DNA of 64,000 nucleotides from an uncultured Muribaculaceae bacterium (GTDB lineage: Bacteria; Bacteroidota; Bacteroidia; Bacteroidales; Muribaculaceae): assembly GCA_910579675.1 (NCBI GenBank), contig CAJTUF010000004.1, positions 1-64,000 of the forward strand, written 5' to 3'. Position numbers and translations under genes: made by a program. Positions 6,592-13,547 of the stretch are shown here, one piece after another. Position 1 is the first letter of the stretch; each line of letters starts with the position of its first letter. The notes under the pieces were generated by a model. It made no database searches. It was not told where the DNA came from and worked only from the letters and a program-made list of their open reading frames with translations.

Positions 6592-7586
6592 TGCTCCATT
6601 GCATTGATCAGAAGATTGTTTTCATCCCTGCTTTGGGCCGCTATCCTGAAATGACGCGGCGAAAGACCCTCAAAATTGGAGGCATCGCGGATGAGCAGCC
6701 CATGATGGCCCACAAGCCACGTCTTGAGCGCTGCCGACGAGCCGCGCTTGAGACTGGCCAAAATAAAATTGCAATCAGTATCGGCCGCTTCGATTCCCAT
6801 CTCTCTGAGCGCCCTCACAAGTCGACAAGCCTCATTGTGGAGCGGAACTGCGTCGATCCTATACTGCCACGAATTGTCTATCAGGTAATGTGCGGCGCTG
6901 ATGGCAACCGAATTGACCGACCACGGCATACGCAGCCCACGCAAGCGATCCATTATTGCGCCTGAGCCCACGGCATAGCCGATCCGCAGTCCGGGCACCA
7001 TATACTGCTTGGTGAGCGAATGGAGCATCACCATATTGTCGCGTGCCTCTACATCGTCTATCGTGAGCACCTCCTTGACCGAATAGGCGGCATAGGCCTG
7101 GTCGACCACAAATACCGTCGTCTTATGACTATCTACAGCATCCAGAAGCGCCTCCCGGTCATATACATGCCCGGTAGGATTATTGGGATTGCATAGCCAC
7201 ACCATATCCGGACCTTCCGGAAGCTCTTCGAGCGACCCGACAAAGTTCACAGTATGGCCGAAAACCGAACAGGCATCCTGATACTCCCTGAATGTCGGAG
7301 CGATTATCACCGAGCGTCTGCCCATCCAGGCATGGGCCAGAAGATATATAGCCTCGGTAGCTCCGTTGGTCACAATCACGTTGCGCTCATCAAGTCCATG
7401 CAGAGCAGCGAGCTTTCGCTCAACGCTCAGTGGTGCCGGCTCCGGGTAATTTCTGAAGATATCACCTTGGCGCGACAGATGGTCAAGCAGCCCCGAATGG
7501 TCGACCCTTTGGGGTATATTGGTGCTGAAATTCACTTTGACCGCCCCGCCGTAGCGAAACAGGTCGTCGCCATGTCCGTCTATCAT
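6576..7586 (-). CDS. cobD: threonine-phosphate decarboxylase (CobD-type, PLP-dependent)
   Basis: The 336-residue fold-type I PLP enzyme resembles HisC and L-threonine-O-3-phosphate decarboxylase, which makes the aminopropanol phosphate arm of cobalamin. It opens with HGDDLFRYGG, typical of CobD. The conserved NPNNPTG lies at about 133-139, DQAYAAY at about 162-168, and the PLP lysine is K193 in SLTKQYMVPGLRIGY. A conserved arginine lies near the C-terminus in HFRIAAQ. Its start overlaps the cobQ stop as ATGA (7583-7586) and its end overlaps cbiB, so the three are translationally coupled. The position between cobQ and cbiB supports the decarboxylase role over a histidinol-phosphate aminotransferase. 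Confidence 0.88.
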   Translation of the reverse strand: MIDGHGDDLFRYGGAVKVNFSTNIPQRVDHSGLLDHLSRQGDIFRNYPEPAPLSVERKLAALHGLDERNVIVTNGATEAIYLLAHAWMGRRSVIIAPTFREYQDACSVFGHTVNFVGSLEELPEGPDMVWLCNPNNPTGHVYDREALLDAVDSHKTTVFVVDQAYAAYSVKEVLTIDDVEARDNMVMLHSLTKQYMVPGLRIGYAVGSGAIMDRLRGLRMPWSVNSVAISAAHYLIDNSWQYRIDAVPLHNEACRLVRALREMGIEAADTDCNFILASLKRGSSAALKTWLVGHHGLLIRDASNFEGLSPRHFRIAAQSRDENNLLINAMEQWNML

Positions 7587-9049
7587 CGTCGTTCCATTAT
7601 CTCATACAACCTCTGAATATCCATATGCTTCCGAAGCCAGTCGGCCAGCAAGTCATATTGACGCTCCTTAAATTCAGCAGCATCAAATACAACACACTCC
7701 CCTCCCCGATCATACGGTTTGAGGATATAGTCTATCACCGGCTGATTGTCTAGGAGGCCGTGGAGATAGCTCCCGAAACACCGGGGGCCTGCCATACACC
7801 CTTCCCGGGTACCATCGGCAAAGGTGACCAATGGGGCCGGAGTGTCAGTGTGGCCCATATGTATCTCATAGCCCCTGCACACCCTTTCATCGTCCATAAA
7901 CCTGAACTCAACCTGCCGCGTGGTCTTATATCCCGTGATCACAGTCTCAACTGGCAGCAGACCCAGTCCCGGTACACTCGTTATCGCACCCTCCACACCA
8001 TCAGGATCGCATACAAGGCGCCCCATCATCTGATAGCCGCCGCATATTCCAATCACGGTCTTGCCATCTTTGGCGGCTTCAGCTATAGCGGCGGCCATGC
8101 CACGGCGACGCAGATCAATCAAATCGCCGATGGTGTTTTTGCTCCCGGGGAGAATCACTATGTCGGCTGCATTCAGATCTTCGGGCGTGGCGGCATAAAA
8201 CAGATTTACCATCGGGTGGCGTTCAAGCATATTGAAATCGGTAAAATTGGAGATATGGCTCAGAAGCACCACCGCCACATTGACCTTATCGCGACGTGCA
8301 TGACGGTCTTTACGCGCAAGCGCCACCGAATCCTCCTCGTCGATATGGATGTGGGGAGCCATTGGCACAACCCCAAGCACCGGCACTCCGCAGATCTCCT
8401 CAAGCATCCGGCGCCCTTCGTCAAATAGACGTAGATCGCCTCTGAACTTATTTATCACCACACCCTTGATGCGTGCCCTGTCGGCGGGTGTCTGGAGCAT
8501 CACCGAGCCGTAGACGCTTGCAAAAACTCCTCCACGGTCGATATCGGCCACAAGGATCACATCAGCATCGGCATATGCGGCCATTGACATATTCACTATG
8601 TCGCCATCGCGCAGATTGAGCTCGGATATGCTCCCGGCACCCTCCAGCACCACCGGATTATACCGCGCCGAAAGTCGGTCGAACGCCTCATGGGCTATGC
8701 GCCTCAACGCCTCTTTGTCCTCGCGCCTGAAGTAGGAATAGGCATCGCGGTTGCCACACGGCTTACCGTTGATCACCACTTGCGACATATTCTCACCCGA
8801 CGGCTTCAGGAGTATGGGATTCATATCCACGCTGCATTCTATCCCTGCCGCCTCGGCCTGTACAGCCTGAGCCCGGCCAATCTCCAGCCCCTCGGGCGTA
8901 GCGTAGGAGTTGAGTGCCATATTCTGGGCCTTGAATGGGGCCGGAGCAAAGCCATCCTGACGGAAGATGCGACACAAGCCGGTAGCAATAAGGCTTTTGC
9001 CTACATCGCTGCCGGTGCCGGCAAGCAAAATGGGAGTCAATCGTTTCAT
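7583..9049 (-). CDS. cobQ: cobyric acid synthase
   Basis: The 488-residue glutamine-dependent amidotransferase amidates four carboxylates of adenosylcobyrinic acid a,c-diamide. The synthetase half starts ILLAGTGSDVGKSLIATGL (P-loop-like, about 8-25) with KAQNMALNSYATPEGLEIGRAQAVQAEAAG. The glutaminase half has GICGGYQMMG with nucleophile C336, and GSYLHGLL with H430. Length is standard. It is the first gene of the cob operon. The riboswitch lies about 390 bases upstream instead of directly in front, and an intrinsic terminator lies between them, so transcription of this gene must pass that terminator or begin elsewhere. Confidence 0.95.
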   Translation of the reverse strand: MKRLTPILLAGTGSDVGKSLIATGLCRIFRQDGFAPAPFKAQNMALNSYATPEGLEIGRAQAVQAEAAGIECSVDMNPILLKPSGENMSQVVINGKPCGNRDAYSYFRREDKEALRRIAHEAFDRLSARYNPVVLEGAGSISELNLRDGDIVNMSMAAYADADVILVADIDRGGVFASVYGSVMLQTPADRARIKGVVINKFRGDLRLFDEGRRMLEEICGVPVLGVVPMAPHIHIDEEDSVALARKDRHARRDKVNVAVVLLSHISNFTDFNMLERHPMVNLFYAATPEDLNAADIVILPGSKNTIGDLIDLRRRGMAAAIAEAAKDGKTVIGICGGYQMMGRLVCDPDGVEGAITSVPGLGLLPVETVITGYKTTRQVEFRFMDDERVCRGYEIHMGHTDTPAPLVTFADGTREGCMAGPRCFGSYLHGLLDNQPVIDYILKPYDRGGECVVFDAAEFKERQYDLLADWLRKHMDIQRLYEIMERR

Positions 9050-9083
9050 AGGAACATCATGCGGGGTGCCTGTTCAATGTGAT

Positions 9084-9125
9084 AGAAAAAAATATTCCCC
9101 CGGAACAAACGATGCCCCGGGGGAA
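9084..9125 (-). terminator. intrinsic terminator in the cob leader
   Basis: Read on the minus strand, a 9-bp perfect G+C-rich stem (TTCCCCCGG at 9117-9125 pairing with CCGGGGGAA at 9095-9103) is followed by a run of T residues (9085-9092). It sits 35 bases before the cobQ start and about 310 bases after the riboswitch. It could be the expression platform at a distance, or the terminator of a lost gene. Confidence 0.7.
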
Positions 9126-9165
9126 CGGGCAGAAAAAAAAAATGAAAAGAATCGTTATGTCTTAT

Positions 9166-9290
9166 CTATGGCTCCACCAATCGGCTGCGCATTTGGGCGC
9201 GCACACAGCTCCGGCCACCTGCGGAGGCAAGTGGCACAAGCCCGAATATAAGCGAAGATAGTGGTCTGAGCCTCATAAGGTAGGTCGCTA
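9166..9290 (-). pseudogene. possible decayed C-terminal fragment of an RND transporter
   Basis: On the minus strand from about 9290 the translation reads IATYLMRLRPLSSLIFGLVPLASA. This resembles the RLRPxxMTSLxxIFGLVPLA segment near the C-terminal membrane helices of RND pumps. Beyond this the match continues only if the frame is changed twice (GAV, then IGGAI). There is no intact frame, and the segment is about 40 residues. This is pattern recognition on a short degraded stretch and may be coincidence. A second RND remnant lies at 16098-16631 on the same strand. Confidence 0.35.
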
Positions 9291-9435
9291 TAGGTAATTA
9301 ATTCACCGGGGATATCACATACTCTCACAGCATACCCCTACCCTTAGCCATAGGCCGCGATAGCGGCTCGGCATCGAAAGGAGGCTTTAGGCTGTTTTGT
9401 TGTAATATGACCCGAAAACTTCAAAACAATATGTT

Positions 9436-9600
9436 GTCCTGGCAGGTCTCCTGACTTATCCTGCTCCCCGGCGCCTTCCCATCGCTATTATCGACAGTGC
9501 CTTAATGCCGGTGAGTTGTTGTAGGAATTACAGTAGCGGGTCTGTTCCGGATTCTCACCGGATTCCCTATTAATCGCGTTGCCGCGAACCAAAACGTAGC
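9436..9600 (-). promoter_or_regulatory. cobalamin riboswitch
   Basis: Read on the minus strand the element contains the conserved core AATAGGGAATCCGGTGAGAA, then GGAACAGACCCGCTACTGTAA, and the B12 box GTCAGGAGACCTGCC (complement of 9441-9455). The order and spacing of these elements is that of the cobalamin (AdoCbl-type) riboswitch. Downstream on the same strand lies the cobalamin operon cobQ-cobD-cbiB, though about 390 bases away. It presumably represses in the presence of cobalamin. Confidence 0.93.
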
Positions 9601-9601
9601 G

Positions 9602-9633
9602 CAAAGCTACAACTTTTTTTTGGCATTAGCAAC
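9602..9633 (-). promoter_or_regulatory. promoter of the cobalamin riboswitch leader
   Basis: On the minus strand GTTG (9630-9633) is followed after 20 bases by TAGCTTTG (9602-9609), a good match to TTTG-N20-TAnnTTTG. Transcription would begin near 9597, just ahead of the riboswitch. Between 9634 and the start of the hydrolase gene at 9770 nothing else is evident. Confidence 0.65.
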
Positions 9634-9769
9634 TTATTCCACACCTGCCATTAATTTTCATCCACAATAGGCATTAAACCACCGGAAAGATGTCGTCGGC
9701 CAGCAGTCGGTAAACCTTTTTCCATTATCGCCATCTTATTCTTATAGTGAATCATTACATCTATCCCAT

Positions 9770-10804
9770 ATGGCTTTAAACAACAATATTATCCTGAAAG
9801 CAATACTGACGGTAGCACTTGCCACCGCTGTGCCCGCTGTAGCTTCGTCATGTAAAGGTGGTGGCTCCACTACTGAAAATAAAAACTCCGACTCCATCTC
9901 CGGCATTTCACACAAAGGGGGCAAGATTGGCGGTCCGCAGCTCGGCTCTCCCGGCGGAGGCCCCGCTATCGACAAAAGCGCCGATGCCACACTTCAAGCC
10001 ATGATAAAGGCCGTGGTGCCCGAATTCAAGCAATTCTCCTTCAGCGACACCGTAACAGGCAAGAGCATGGCCTACAATCTGTTTGTACCCAAGGAGGCAT
10101 CAACGTCGGGCAATCTGCCACTTGTTCTGTTCATAGCCGACGCCTCCACTCCAGGATCCGACATTGCCCGACCCCTCACACAAGGCTACGGCGCATTGGT
10201 ATGGGCCACTGACGATTTTCAGAATGCCAATCCTTGCTATGTGCTGGTGCCGCAGTTTTCAGGCGTAGCTGTCAACGACGCCTATCAACACACCGACGAG
10301 GTTGACATAGTGATCCGTCTCCTCCGGAGCATCGTCGCCGACCGCAACATCGACTCCAACCGTCTCTACACCACCGGACAGTCGATGGGCGGCATGATCT
10401 CCATGTACTACAACATCGAATACCCCGACCTCTTTGCCGCATCGGTATTTGTCGATTGCCACTGGGACACCGAAAAGTTTGATAAACTGGCACGCCATAC
10501 TTTTACATACATCACAGCCGGTAAATCCGGTAGTTCATTCGGCAATATAAACGCGCTTGAGAAAGCCGCCGAAAAAGATGGGGTGAAGTATGAGTACGCT
10601 ACATGGAGCGCAAAATTGCCCATCGAGCAGCAAGACTCTCTTGCTCAAGCTCTCTTAGACAGAGGTGCTCAGGTCAACATCATCAACTTTACCCCCAGAT
10701 CAGTCTTGCCCGACGATGGCAAAGGAAGCGAGCATATGTATTCCTTCGACTATGCCTACCGCCTTTCCCCGGTAAGAGAGTGGCTCTTCCGGCAGCATAA
10801 ATAA
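9770..10804 (+). CDS. lipoprotein alpha/beta-hydrolase (esterase/depolymerase-like)
   Basis: The 344-residue protein has an N-terminal signal with a lipobox ending at C28 (AVASSC), so it is probably a surface or periplasmic lipoprotein. A low-complexity Ser/Gly-rich linker follows (about 29-70). The catalytic domain resembles PHB-depolymerase/feruloyl-esterase-like hydrolases: YNLFVPKEA, LPLVLFIADAS, and the nucleophile elbow GQSMGGM with S205. A likely catalytic histidine lies in GSEHMYSFDYAY near the C-terminus. The natural ester substrate is unknown. It stands alone on the plus strand between the cob leader and the convergent xus operon and ends at a strong terminator. Confidence 0.8.
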   Translation: MALNNNIILKAILTVALATAVPAVASSCKGGGSTTENKNSDSISGISHKGGKIGGPQLGSPGGGPAIDKSADATLQAMIKAVVPEFKQFSFSDTVTGKSMAYNLFVPKEASTSGNLPLVLFIADASTPGSDIARPLTQGYGALVWATDDFQNANPCYVLVPQFSGVAVNDAYQHTDEVDIVIRLLRSIVADRNIDSNRLYTTGQSMGGMISMYYNIEYPDLFAASVFVDCHWDTEKFDKLARHTFTYITAGKSGSSFGNINALEKAAEKDGVKYEYATWSAKLPIEQQDSLAQALLDRGAQVNIINFTPRSVLPDDGKGSEHMYSFDYAYRLSPVREWLFRQHK

Positions 10805-10828
10805 TCCTCCACTCCCCCACCCCGTTAC

Positions 10829-10866
10829 AATAGAGCCCGACACCATATAGTGCCGGGCTCTATTTC
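10829..10866. terminator. bidirectional terminator between hydrolase and PepSY genes
   Basis: AATAGAGCCCGACAC (10829-10843) pairs with GTGCCGGGCTCTATT (10850-10864) with one mismatch, around a 6-base loop. T residues flank the stem on both strands. It lies between the convergent genes ending at 10804 and 10898. Confidence 0.8.
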
Positions 10867-10897
10867 ATCACATCCCTGAGTGTTGATTATCAGTGCA

Positions 10898-12112
10898 TCA
10901 GTGTGTTGCTGCCGGATCTTTCTTCTTCAGCAGATGCTTGATCCAGATGTAATAGCCTGTAAGCGGGAGAGAGGCCCCGAGCAGGGCCCCGAGCAGCCAA
11001 ATCAGACGGGTGAGGACACCGCCGAGACTACCTGTGTGGATCGAGTAGATCCAGCCGCGGAGTTTGTCGGCCTCTTTTGCCTCGGCATACTTTGTGGTGA
11101 GGGTCACTTCGCCCGAGCGCTTGTTGAACTCATAGCGGTCGGCGGCGCGTGAATTGCCGGTGGTGGAGAGTGTCACAGAGGCTGTTTCCGGACCTATGGT
11201 GATCTGAGGCGCATCAGGGTTCTGGGCTTTCAGGTTGTCGTAGACCTGTTGCCAACGGCCAAACTCTGAATGACGGCGACCTTCACGACGTACATCACCG
11301 TCAGGCCTACCTCCGCCATGACGACCGCCACGGCCGCGACTCTGATCGTCGCGACTACCGCTGCCACGCCCCTCTCCCGACTTGTTCTGCGCCCCTCCGG
11401 CCTGAGCGAAGCTGCGGGGAGTATGCTCAACTCCACACACGGCATAAAATGCCGTGCGATACCAGTCAAACGACCATGTAAGACCAGTCAAAGCCATTGC
11501 GAGCACAAAGACCAGCGCATACATGCCGCCTGCCACATGGAGGCCTTTCCAGAATCCCTTCCACCCATGAGTAAAGGGTATGCTCATGCTGTGGGCAAAG
11601 TTGTTTCGGGCACGCGGCCACCATATCACAACGCCTGAGATCAACGCTATGACAAAAATCAAAGTGGATATTCCCACCAGCATCTTTCCTACTTTCACAC
11701 CATCGCCGTGGGGATTGGCGCTGTCGAGAAGCCACCGATGAAGCTTGAACATGGTGGAGAAGAATCCCAGGCGCTCATAGCGGCCTGTGATCTCTCCCGT
11801 ATATTGATCAACAAAAAGCGAGGCTCGGCGCGGCTTCGACAGATTGACTTGATAGGTGCGCGAAGGATCTCTGCTTATGGTCACCCCGGTGATAGATATG
11901 CTGTCGGGAAGAGTGGATTTGACACCCTCCATAAGCTCCCCCATGGCGAGAGGAGACTCCTTGACGTCCGACACATAGTACACGTCGCTCTTTATCGCCC
12001 GGGTGATTTCAGGCTCGAATATAAGCATCGCGCCCGAAAAACACACCAGCGTGATGATAATGCCGAAGGGTACGGAGAGCCACAGATGGATCTTTCTGAA
12101 TAGCTTGATCAT
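10898..12112 (-). CDS. xusC: PepSY-associated inner-membrane protein (XusC-like)
   Basis: The 404-residue protein has four apparent transmembrane segments (about 12-33, 145-166, 195-217 and 365-390). Segment 1 is preceded by KIHLWLSVPFG, the PepSY_TM signature. FKLHRWLLD and HVAGGMYALVFVLAMALTGLTWSFDWY follow. Conserved membrane histidines suggest haem or iron-reductase chemistry. Between about residues 235 and 280 it has a Gly/Arg/Asp-rich low-complexity insert (GEGRGSGSRDDQSRGRGGR). It is the last gene of a receptor - DUF4374 - PepSY operon, the arrangement of XusA-XusB-XusC, the xenosiderophore system of Bacteroides thetaiotaomicron. The predicted role is release of iron from imported siderophore at the inner membrane. 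Confidence 0.85.
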   Translation of the reverse strand: MIKLFRKIHLWLSVPFGIIITLVCFSGAMLIFEPEITRAIKSDVYYVSDVKESPLAMGELMEGVKSTLPDSISITGVTISRDPSRTYQVNLSKPRRASLFVDQYTGEITGRYERLGFFSTMFKLHRWLLDSANPHGDGVKVGKMLVGISTLIFVIALISGVVIWWPRARNNFAHSMSIPFTHGWKGFWKGLHVAGGMYALVFVLAMALTGLTWSFDWYRTAFYAVCGVEHTPRSFAQAGGAQNKSGEGRGSGSRDDQSRGRGGRHGGGRPDGDVRREGRRHSEFGRWQQVYDNLKAQNPDAPQITIGPETASVTLSTTGNSRAADRYEFNKRSGEVTLTTKYAEAKEADKLRGWIYSIHTGSLGGVLTRLIWLLGALLGASLPLTGYYIWIKHLLKKKDPAATH

Positions 12113-12125
12113 GACCTGAAACAGA

Positions 12126-13538
12126 TTATTGGATGGGGGTGAGATAGCCGAAGCCGGTGATATCTACAGCCTGTATGGTGACGCCACGGGAGGCTTTGGC
12201 GGTAGTGGTGTTGATGGCATATATGGCAGGCTGATCATTCTCCACATTCACAGGAATGTAGACATTGCCATTCTGACTATAGACAGTTTTGCCTATCGAG
12301 GTCACATTGGCAGGAAGACCGGTTACATAAGTGAGCTTCTTGGATGCAGCATCAAAGATGGCCAGCTCAGTTGCGGCCGGATTCTTCTCGGTGAGTGAGC
12401 GGTCATACATAACCATCAGGAATGCATTGCCTCCGGCTGGCCAGCAGCGCATGAACGAGCGGTTGCCACCAGGTGTCTGTGCCTCTATATTGCAATAATA
12501 ATCGTCAAAGGAAGTGCTTCCGGCTGGAATACGACACACGCCTGCGGGGAGGGTGGTCTGCTGGCCCGGATCGGTCATGGTCTTGGCATAGCTTGACGAG
12601 AACACGTAGACATCGCCGTTCTCGACCGACCACACCGTCTGATAATATTGCGAGCGATAGCGGCCACAGGGCGTGCTGATCTTGTCGGTCTTGGCAAGTG
12701 TGGGATTGGTCATGTCTGCATTGTCGTAGATGGCCACCCAGCACTCGTCGGGATATTGGGTGCCCACAAGCTCTCCCGCTTTGTAGGCACCTGAGCCACT
12801 GCCGCCTGCCTCATCGTGAACGAGATGTTCAAATCCGGGACGCACCCACTTGCGGTCTTCATAAGCCACACCATACTGGCTGAGCCCCATAGGCACAGCC
12901 CCGCAAAAGATCTTCGATCCGCTCTGCTCGGCACCTGAAAGTGTTACATACTCGCCGTTGCCAAGGAAGTTTTCCATCGAGTAGGCTCCGGTCGAGGTGT
13001 TGTTGCTGCGCGAGGTCTCGTTGACAACGTCGAGATAAGTGATGAGCAGGGTCTTGGGCAGATACCCCTGCTTGTCGGCCAATGCTGCGGGGCCATCGCC
13101 TGTCGACATGGTGAGGATATAGTCATTGTAGGTGCCGTAGGATGAGAAACGGCTTATGCGGTATTCAATATCGCGGGCAACCATTTCGCCATCGGCGCCG
13201 AGGATATAGCTGCGGGTCGTGCCTGCATTGCCCTGATTGTAGGTCAGAGCATAGAGATAGTTGTTATGAAACACCCATTGGGTTGCGCCAGGGTTGAGAA
13301 GACCGTTGTCGACGGTAGGGATAACCCCCTCGTCGAGCGAGGTGCCGGTGACAAGGTCATAGGCGGTGCCATTGCTGCCGGTGATGGTGGCGGCAAACAC
13401 ATACTTGCCATTGGTCTCTTCGTCGGTGCCCGGCTGGTCGGGCTCATCTTTTGAGTCGGTGCAGGAGCTGAGAGCCATTGCCGGAACAATTACAGCAGCT
13501 GCCACTCGGGCTGCGATCGTAAATACTTTGATGTCCAT
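12126..13538 (-). CDS. xusB: DUF4374 siderophore-binding lipoprotein (XusB-like)
   Basis: The 470-residue lipoprotein has a signal peptide ending in the lipobox LSSC (C26). A beta-propeller-like series of repeats of DUF4374 type follows: KYVFAATITGSNGTAYDLVTGTSLDEGVI, VENGDVYVFSSSYAKTM, and YVTGLPANVTSIGKTVYSQNGNVYIPVNVENDQPAIYAINTTTAKASRGVTIQ. DUF4374 is the family of XusB, the surface lipoprotein of B. thetaiotaomicron that binds enterobactin-type siderophores. The gene lies 9 bases after the TonB receptor and 13 bases before the PepSY gene, which supports one transport unit. Ligand identity here is inferred, not shown. Confidence 0.87.
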   Translation of the reverse strand: MDIKVFTIAARVAAAVIVPAMALSSCTDSKDEPDQPGTDEETNGKYVFAATITGSNGTAYDLVTGTSLDEGVIPTVDNGLLNPGATQWVFHNNYLYALTYNQGNAGTTRSYILGADGEMVARDIEYRISRFSSYGTYNDYILTMSTGDGPAALADKQGYLPKTLLITYLDVVNETSRSNNTSTGAYSMENFLGNGEYVTLSGAEQSGSKIFCGAVPMGLSQYGVAYEDRKWVRPGFEHLVHDEAGGSGSGAYKAGELVGTQYPDECWVAIYDNADMTNPTLAKTDKISTPCGRYRSQYYQTVWSVENGDVYVFSSSYAKTMTDPGQQTTLPAGVCRIPAGSTSFDDYYCNIEAQTPGGNRSFMRCWPAGGNAFLMVMYDRSLTEKNPAATELAIFDAASKKLTYVTGLPANVTSIGKTVYSQNGNVYIPVNVENDQPAIYAINTTTAKASRGVTIQAVDITGFGYLTPIQ

Positions 13539-13547
13539 TATGTTGAT

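Noticed and set aside
9079..9261. Plus-strand 60-codon frame in the cob leader
   Set aside because: It starts inside the terminator stem and runs through poly-A. No family pattern is seen, and the minus strand gives a better (RND-like) reading.
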